Source: Betaproteobacteria bacterium
GTDB lineage: Bacteria; Pseudomonadota; Gammaproteobacteria; Burkholderiales; Rhodocyclaceae
Reading direction: 5' to 3'
DNA: 40,405 nucleotides
NCBI GenBank assembly: GCA_020621405.1
Contig: JAHRYN010000011.1
Coordinates: 1-40,405 of the forward strand
The notes under the pieces are model-generated. The model made no database searches, had not been told where the DNA came from, and saw nothing but the letters and a program-made list of their open reading frames with translations. Shown here piece after piece: positions 35,982 through 40,405 of this stretch. Made by a program: the position numbers and the translations under genes. The stretch's first letter is position 1. Each line of letters begins with the position of its first letter.

Positions 35982-37280
35982 TCAGGCAAACGTATCGTCG
36001 AAAAGGCGGTTTGCCCACTTGAACATCTGCTCGAAATTCTTCTTGCTGGGCGTGCCGGCCTCACCGAAGGACGGCTCGACACGCTTCATCATCCGCGTCG
36101 CCGGATCGTAGGCAAATACCGCGTTCAGCCACGACGCCGTGTCGTAGGTGATCGGACTGAAGCAGGCGGAATTGACCACGACACTATCCATGCGCGCCGG
36201 CTCGTCGATCGGCCAGCCATTCAGCAGACGCACCACCGCGTCGGCACAGACCTTGGCTTCCGAATTCGCGATATGGCCGGCCTTCGGCAGGCCGGTGCCC
36301 TGGGCGTCGCCGATCACGTGTATCCGCGACGCGGCGGTGGACTCGAAGGACAGCGGATTCACGCCGGCCCAGCGACCTGCAACATTGGCCAGACCCAGCT
36401 GATGGACGACCGGCGCAGCCGTGTTGCGCGGAATGTGGTTCAGCACGTCACAGCCGTAGGACACCTCGCCGGCACCATCGCGTACCCATGCCAGACGGCG
36501 CGCGCCCTCGAAGCTGACGCGGACGACCTCGGCATTCGGCACATAGGTCAGCCGGCCGGCATAAGTGATGTTGAAGGCGTTCAGGAAGGTCGCCACTTCG
36601 GCCTGGATGCCGGGATTGGCATCGAGCACGATGATTTTCGACTTGGGTTTCTTGCGCTTGAGGTAATCGGCAATGACGCAGGCGCGCTCGTACGGCCCGG
36701 GCGGGCAACGATAGGGCGCCTTCGGAATGGTCATGATGACCGTGCCGCCATTGCGCATGTTCAGCAGCTGACTGCGCAGTGTCAGCGTCTGGTCTCCCGC
36801 CACCCACGCGTGCGGCACCATCGCCTGAAGTGCCGGCGTCTCGAGACCGGGCACCGGGTCGAAGCCGATGCCCGGCGCCACGATCAAGCGGTCGAAATCG
36901 ACCGAACCGCCGCCGGCCAGGTCCAGCTTGCCGGCCACCGGGTCGGCGGCCACAGCGCGGTCGCGCACCAGTTCGATGCCATAGCGCTGATTCAGGCGCG
37001 CATGGCTGAAATTCAGTGCCGAGTACTGCACCCGGTCATTCAGCACCAGATTGCTGAGGATGCAGGACACGTGCGACGCGTTCGGTTCGACCAGCGTGAC
37101 CGACACGCCCGGTCCGCCCCACAGTGCGACGTACTTCGCCGCGGTCGCGCCGGCGAAGCCGCCGCCGACCACCACGACGCGCGAAGCCACGGCGGCACGC
37201 GCACTGCCCACGCTGCCGAGCAGCGGCAGGCCCGCTGCGCCGGTCGCTGCTTTCAGAAACATTCGACGATCAATGGTCAT
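35982..37280 (-). CDS. fccB: Flavocytochrome c sulfide dehydrogenase-like flavoprotein
   Basis: This periplasmic FAD enzyme of the FccB/SoxF type would oxidise sulfide or a related thiol and pass electrons to its cytochrome partner. The 432-residue protein has a twin-arginine signal (DRRMFLKAATGAAGLPLL). The FAD loop VVVGGGFAG is at 36-44. Cys73 is in SCILSN, where Allochromatium FccB has its flavin-linking Cys42. Cys192 (YRCPPGPYER) and Cys373 (SACFSPITY) match the redox-active disulfide pair. C-terminal residues about 365-430 form the FCSD flavin-binding domain. It follows fccA by 13 bp. Sulfide as substrate is inferred from family only. Confidence 0.92.
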   Translation of the reverse strand: MTIDRRMFLKAATGAAGLPLLGSVGSARAAVASRVVVVGGGFAGATAAKYVALWGGPGVSVTLVEPNASHVSCILSNLVLNDRVQYSALNFSHARLNQRYGIELVRDRAVAADPVAGKLDLAGGGSVDFDRLIVAPGIGFDPVPGLETPALQAMVPHAWVAGDQTLTLRSQLLNMRNGGTVIMTIPKAPYRCPPGPYERACVIADYLKRKKPKSKIIVLDANPGIQAEVATFLNAFNITYAGRLTYVPNAEVVRVSFEGARRLAWVRDGAGEVSYGCDVLNHIPRNTAAPVVHQLGLANVAGRWAGVNPLSFESTAASRIHVIGDAQGTGLPKAGHIANSEAKVCADAVVRLLNGWPIDEPARMDSVVVNSACFSPITYDTASWLNAVFAYDPATRMMKRVEPSFGEAGTPSKKNFEQMFKWANRLFDDTFA

Positions 37281-37293
37281 GACAGGCGTCCTT

Positions 37294-37782
37294 TCAACGA
37301 TGGCCGGCAAGCAGTTTCAGTTTCGCCCGCTGCAGTGCAGTAAGCGTGTTTTGGGAAGACTTCGGTCGATCATCGTTTGACGATTCCTTTTTGCCGGTCG
37401 TACCGGTCGCCGCCGCACTGCTGACCGCAGTGGTCGCTGCAGCGCCTGCCGGAGCGGTACCCGCACTGACAGCGAACCAGCGCGCGATGCGCTGGATCTG
37501 CGCATCGCTGTAGCCTCGCGCCTGCAGATGCATGATGTTTCCGCCCACAGCCTTGCTGCGCATTTCGGACATTTCTTCAGCGATCTCGGCCGCCGATTCG
37601 CCATTCAGTCGCTCGAAACCGCCCTTGCCAGTCGCATCGGCGGCATGACAGCCCAGACACTGCGAAGCCAGCAGTCGGTCGTCCTCGGTCGCGGCGAGCG
37701 CCAGCCCTGCCATCAACATCGTCGCGCCGAGCCCGCAGGCCATCAGCCTGCGTACGCTTGATCGGTACTTTTCTGTCGTCAT
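37294..37782 (-). CDS. fccA: Monohaem c-type cytochrome subunit of the flavocytochrome
   Basis: This 162-residue periplasmic cytochrome has a signal peptide (about 1-31), the haem-binding CLGCH at 42-46, and likely axial Met84 (NIMHLQARGYSD). It resembles the single-haem cytochrome partners of FccB; the Allochromatium subunit has two haems. After the cytochrome domain (to about 107) it has an Ala/Thr/Ser-rich linker. The basic amphipathic end (TALQRAKLKLLAGHR) is not part of a haem domain. The ATG follows AAGGGGG. A 19-bp palindromic motif is 18 bp upstream of the ATG. It is cotranscribed with fccB and probably the PEP-CTERM gene at 34777. Confidence 0.9.
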   Translation of the reverse strand: MTTEKYRSSVRRLMACGLGATMLMAGLALAATEDDRLLASQCLGCHAADATGKGGFERLNGESAAEIAEEMSEMRSKAVGGNIMHLQARGYSDAQIQRIARWFAVSAGTAPAGAAATTAVSSAAATGTTGKKESSNDDRPKSSQNTLTALQRAKLKLLAGHR

Positions 37783-37800
37783 CGTTGGCCCCCTTAATAA

Positions 37801-37819
37801 GTGAGGAAAATTTTCCCAC
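37801..37819 (-). promoter_or_regulatory. 19-bp palindromic motif, copy 2
   Basis: GTGAGGAAAATTTTCCCAC has the perfect inner palindrome GGAAAATTTTCC. It lies just upstream of the fccA ribosome site. Minus-strand TTAACC and TATTAG spaced 17 bases would place the promoter just upstream, so a protein bound here would sit at or after the transcription start, as a repressor does. Confidence 0.7.
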
Positions 37820-37847
37820 TCAACTAATAGCCGTACATTAAATAAGG

Positions 37848-37864
37848 GTTAATTCAACATTAAC
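37848..37864 (-). promoter_or_regulatory. LysR-type-like inverted repeat upstream of fccA
   Basis: GTTAATTCAACATTAAC has perfect 6-bp arms around a 5-bp centre and fits the T-N11-A pattern of LysR-family sites. It lies 66-82 bp before the fccA start, upstream of the proposed -35. No LysR gene is in the window, so an activator site is only a suggestion. Confidence 0.5.
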
Positions 37865-37961
37865 TTTCGGACAGGTTTCGGCAGCCGGACCGATGACCGA
37901 TACCGCACGAAGCACCGTAGTCCACGACCGGCGACGGCCCCGCAAGGACGCACCACAAATG

Positions 37962-37983
37962 AAAACGGGCGCCGAAGCGCCCG
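37962..37983 (-). terminator. UUCG-tetraloop terminator, copy 3
   Basis: The identical 18-base hairpin (CGGGCGC, TTCG loop, GCGCCCG on the minus strand) is followed by TTTTCATTT. It lies 21 bp after the stop of the PEP-CTERM gene at 38005, separating it from the fccA unit. Confidence 0.92.
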
Positions 37984-38004
37984 TTCCCGGTAACGTCATC
38001 GCGA

Positions 38005-39135
38005 TCAGTTCACCCGGCGTCGCACCATCAATCCAAGCACGCCGAGGCCGCCGAGCATGGACAGCCAGGTCGACGGTTCCGGCACCGCCACCGCTGCAGC
38101 AACATCGAAATTCACCGCGGCGTTCTGGGCACCGAGATAGATGCCCACATCGCCCGGCCCCGGATGGCCGTCGCCGAAACCCTTGGCGAAATCGGCTTCG
38201 TGGTCCTTCTTGTAGTCGCCGGCAAATTTGTAGAACTCGTAGCGGTACAGGATGGCTTCGGAATTCTCGCCAATGCCGACGTTGACGCTCTCGAAACGCC
38301 CCGACAGCGGATTGCCGATTTCCTTCTGCAGCAGCAACCATTCGATCTCCAGTTCGGCTCCATCAACCTTTTCGTTGCCGCCGATCAGTTCTTCCAGCTC
38401 GACGCCAGCCTGAAGCTCGGTCTTGAATATCTTGATCCAGATTGCATCGCCGAATTTGGCGCTGTCCTCAGCTCCGGCAGCATCCGCCACCGGATCCGGC
38501 GCCTCGATCACGGCCACCACACGCTGCGGCGGCAGTGCAGGCTGACCGACCGGTGCGGGCACCGCGGCGGGTTCGACGACCCACACCGGAGCGGGCAGCG
38601 TCACGCCGTTCTTGGTCAGCAGGTCCGAATTCGGCTGGGTTTCGAGCAGCCAGCTGTAGATGGTCTTGCTCGCGTTCCGGGTCGTACCGACACCGAAGTG
38701 GTCGCACGGCGTGCTGGCGCCATAACCGACGCCGCCACCGGACCAGCAGTTGTCACCCGGAGTCACGAATCCGCCGCTGGGTGTGCCGTAGTCCCACGAT
38801 CCGTTGCTGAACAGGCCCATATAGGTGACACGGGTACCGAATACCGCACCGTTCACATACTCGGTGATGGTCGGCGCGCCATAGCGCTGGACGCTGGTCG
38901 CCGGATCGAATCCCCTGCCGGTCGGAAAGCCGCGCCCCGCTCCGCCGAAGGTGTCGGTGATTTCGTAGCTGTGCAGGCCTTCGAGCTCGATCTCGAAACC
39001 GTGCGCCATCGACCCGGTGTCGTTTACGACATCGAAGTTGCCGAGAAAGCCGATGACTTCGGCCGATCCGATCGCCGGTACAAACGCCAGGGAGAGCGCC
39101 ACTGCAATCGCCGGAAGGTTCTTTTTTATGATCAT
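38005..39135 (-). CDS. Long PEP-CTERM exported protein, paralogue B
   Basis: This 376-residue paralogue of the protein at 34777 has a signal peptide (about 1-24). EVIGFLGNFDVVNDTG opens the mature part, and the shared blocks DTFGGAGRGFP, QRYGAPTITEY, DNCWSGGGVGYG and STPCDHFGVGTT follow. The sorting signal is VPEP (351-354), a hydrophobic span and RRRVN. The middle part (about 195-240) is the least conserved and is Pro/Ala/Val-rich. It forms its own unit with two 19-bp motifs upstream and a terminator. The start has AGGAG nine bases upstream. A hairpin with arms GAGGCGC/GCGCCTC (39161-39187) lies in its leader. Function is unknown; it is probably exported and processed by an exosortase. Confidence 0.9.
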   Translation of the reverse strand: MIIKKNLPAIAVALSLAFVPAIGSAEVIGFLGNFDVVNDTGSMAHGFEIELEGLHSYEITDTFGGAGRGFPTGRGFDPATSVQRYGAPTITEYVNGAVFGTRVTYMGLFSNGSWDYGTPSGGFVTPGDNCWSGGGVGYGASTPCDHFGVGTTRNASKTIYSWLLETQPNSDLLTKNGVTLPAPVWVVEPAAVPAPVGQPALPPQRVVAVIEAPDPVADAAGAEDSAKFGDAIWIKIFKTELQAGVELEELIGGNEKVDGAELEIEWLLLQKEIGNPLSGRFESVNVGIGENSEAILYRYEFYKFAGDYKKDHEADFAKGFGDGHPGPGDVGIYLGAQNAAVNFDVAAAVAVPEPSTWLSMLGGLGVLGLMVRRRVN

Positions 39136-39271
39136 TGAATGACTCCTGTATCAAATGGATGAGGCGCGCGTGCCCGACGGGCGCCTCCAGCCTGAGCACT
39201 GAATGGGATCACCGGGACAATTCCGCCTGACCTTCGGCGACCCCGACCCGACGTTCCCGCAGCCACCAAAT

Positions 39272-39290
39272 ACGAGGAACTTTTTCCCAC
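39272..39290 (-). promoter_or_regulatory. 19-bp palindromic motif, copy 3 (weaker)
   Basis: ACGAGGAACTTTTTCCCAC matches the fccA copy at 15 of 19 positions. It lies 137 bp upstream of the PEP-CTERM start at 39135 and 41 bp (about four helical turns) from copy 4, so a regulator could bind both on one DNA face. Confidence 0.5.
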
Positions 39291-39312
39291 GGACAGAGCA
39301 ATGATACATGGA

Positions 39313-39331
39313 GTGGGAAATATTTACACAC
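39313..39331 (-). promoter_or_regulatory. 19-bp palindromic motif, copy 4
   Basis: GTGGGAAATATTTACACAC lies 178 bp upstream of the PEP-CTERM start at 39135 and just before the terminator of the next gene upstream. It is the same motif as the copies at 34629 and 37801. Confidence 0.6.
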
Positions 39332-39352
39332 AACTTTTCTGATTCCGCAAAC

Positions 39353-39378
39353 AAAAAAGCCGGGCTTGAAGCCCGGCT
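39353..39378 (-). terminator. Intrinsic terminator of the outer-membrane protein gene
   Basis: An 8-bp stem AGCCGGGC / GCCCGGCT with a 5-base loop is followed on the minus strand by six T. It lies 37 bp after the stop of the gene at 39415. It is unrelated to the UUCG terminators. Confidence 0.92.
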
Positions 39379-39414
39379 CGTTTTGACTATGCCTTCAACC
39401 CCGGCGGTCTGCGC

Positions 39415-40176
39415 TCAGAAGACCCTTCCGACGATCACGCCGGAGCCCCAGTCGGCGCTGGCATCGGAATAGCCGGTCACGGCATAGGCCTGAACCTTCC
39501 ATTCGTCCGACAGGCGATGCGTGACGAAGGCGGTCATTTCGCGGATCGGATCAGAAGTCGGACGCAGCCGGTCGCGCCAGTCGTACGACAGGCCGACCGT
39601 CGTCGCTGAGCCAATCTTGTGGGCAAGGCCGAGCGATGCAAACACCGGATTCTTGAACGTGATGCCATCAGGGTCACCCATGCGCTTGTAACCCACCGTG
39701 CCGAATACGGACGCCGGACCGAAGCTGCGATAGACATCCGCCTGCACCGATACGTCGTTCTCGCCGGTGCCCAGGCCGCGCGACGAGCTTCCGGTGCCGA
39801 ACTTGACCTTGCCGCCGACATCCACGACCCAGCCACCCTGCTCGAACACCGTGTAGGTTGCGCCCGCCACGATGTCGCCGAGGCCGGATTCGGTGGTGCG
39901 TCGCGTACGGGTGACACCGTCGATGGTCACTCGATCACTGCCCGAACCCACAACACCACCCGGACCGGTGATGCTCACCCAAGGCACGGTCGCACGTACG
40001 GTCCAGTTGCCGACCTCGTACTTGGCGATGACCGGGACATACACCGTATCGGTGCTCTGCGATGAACCGTATTTGCCGGTCGAAAAATCCAGGCCGCTGC
40101 TCATGGTCAGCGTTCCTTCGGCGCATGCCAGACACGGCATCAGCGCCGCCCCAATCACCAAGCCCACCCTCGACAT
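39415..40176 (-). CDS. Outer-membrane beta-barrel protein, transporter-like
   Basis: This 253-residue protein has a signal peptide (MSRVGLVIGAALMPCLACA). Alternating amphipathic strands follow to a C-terminal Phe (VIVGRVF), the signature of proteins inserted by the BAM complex. Segments such as GNWTVRATVPWVSITGPGG and GLGDIVAGATYTVFEQGGW resemble the DUF3187/phenol-degradation-type porin group, without a specific match. I prefer the ATG at 40176, preceded by a G-rich stretch. A GTG at 40203 would add nine residues ahead of the signal peptide. It has its own terminator. Confidence 0.82.
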   Translation of the reverse strand: MSRVGLVIGAALMPCLACAEGTLTMSSGLDFSTGKYGSSQSTDTVYVPVIAKYEVGNWTVRATVPWVSITGPGGVVGSGSDRVTIDGVTRTRRTTESGLGDIVAGATYTVFEQGGWVVDVGGKVKFGTGSSSRGLGTGENDVSVQADVYRSFGPASVFGTVGYKRMGDPDGITFKNPVFASLGLAHKIGSATTVGLSYDWRDRLRPTSDPIREMTAFVTHRLSDEWKVQAYAVTGYSDASADWGSGVIVGRVF

Positions 40177-40262
40177 CAACCGCCCCCCGCCGTTGAACTG
40201 CACCTGAACCCGGAGGCGCTCATCTTCCCGTCCGGTACTTCTGAAATCCGTTCCCGAAGCGA

Positions 40263-40405
40263 CTAGGGCTTTTCGACCTTTTCGACCTTTTCGACCTTTT
40301 CGACCTTTTCGACCTTTTCGACCTTTTCGACCTTCTCGACCTTCTCGACCTTCTCGACTTTCTCGACTTTCTCGACTTTCTCGACTTTCTCGACTTTCTC
40401 GACTT
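40263..40405 (-). CDS. 3' end of a gene encoding Val-Glu-Lys repeats (cut by window edge)
   Basis: On the minus strand a frame enters from the window edge and ends at TAG (40263-40265). The last 46 codons are a pure VEK triplet repeat, ending VEKVEKP. The rest of the protein is not visible, so the family cannot be named. Lys/Glu/Val-repeat tails occur on coiled, nucleoid-associated and granule-associated proteins. No terminator was found right after the stop. Confidence 0.72.
   Translation of the reverse strand, partial: VEKVEKVEKVEKVEKVEKVEKVEKVEKVEKVEKVEKVEKVEKVEKP
40269..40405. repeat. 15 tandem 9-bp units (coding VEK)
   Basis: On the plus strand there are 7 copies of CTTTTCGAC (40269-40331), 3 of CTTCTCGAC (40332-40358), 5 of TTTCTCGAC (40359-40403), then two bases at the edge. 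All three variants encode Val-Glu-Lys on the minus strand and differ only at silent third positions. Confidence 0.97.

Noticed and set aside
40269-40405. A satellite or non-coding minisatellite
   Set aside because: The 9-bp period, silent-only variation and in-frame stop show it is coding for Val-Glu-Lys on the minus strand.

Overview
The window is GC-rich, densely coded proteobacterial chromosome. I infer a betaproteobacterium of the Rhodocyclales/Methyloversatilis kind. The reasons are an exbB-exbD-lpxK-ycaR-kdsB-adk gene order, PPi-dependent glycolysis genes of the sort found in methylotrophs, several PEP-CTERM proteins, and a DUF3683 oxidoreductase fusion. That placement was made by eye and was not checked by any search. 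No rRNA, tRNA, CRISPR array or insertion sequence was seen.

Region 1 (1-10.5 kb): a minus-strand run exbB1-exbD1-lpxK-ycaR-kdsB-adk-pfp, followed by the start of the proton-pumping pyrophosphatase hppA. It serves envelope energisation, lipid A and Kdo synthesis, and adenylate and pyrophosphate metabolism. Divergent from it is xseA, with a perfect inverted pair of DnaA-box-like sequences between them. Then come sodB, a pterin carbinolamine dehydratase, a FemAB-like acyltransferase, and the soluble pyrophosphatase ppa on the opposite strand. With pfp and hppA, three PPi-consuming enzymes lie within 11 kb.

Region 2 (10.7-20.5 kb): an iron locus with hemP (Fur-like box on its promoter), bfd, bfr, a second tonB-exbB-exbD set, feoA-feoB-Cys-rich partner with overlapping starts and stops, and a divergent Fiu-like siderophore receptor with its PiuC/YbiX hydroxylase. 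A degenerate DUF779 protein sits between the halves.

Region 3 (20.6-33.8 kb): mixed metabolism. It holds a 1311-residue flavin/FeS oxidoreductase fusion, a HExxH protein, serC-serB, REP-like palindromes, an orphan CbiM-like membrane protein, a carboxylesterase, a PEP-CTERM-like protein, an SGNH hydrolase, a chemotaxis receptor and a Gly/Cys-tailed membrane protein.

Region 4 (33.9-39.4 kb) is the most unusual part. Three minus-strand transcription units encode PEP-CTERM proteins, two of them long paralogues. The paralogues flank a flavocytochrome c sulfide dehydrogenase-like pair (cytochrome plus flavoprotein). Each unit is preceded by one or two copies of a 19-bp palindromic motif, and each ends in the same UUCG-tetraloop terminator. 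This suggests one coregulated exported redox/surface-protein system. The window closes with an outer-membrane beta-barrel gene and the 3' end of a gene made of Val-Glu-Lys repeats.
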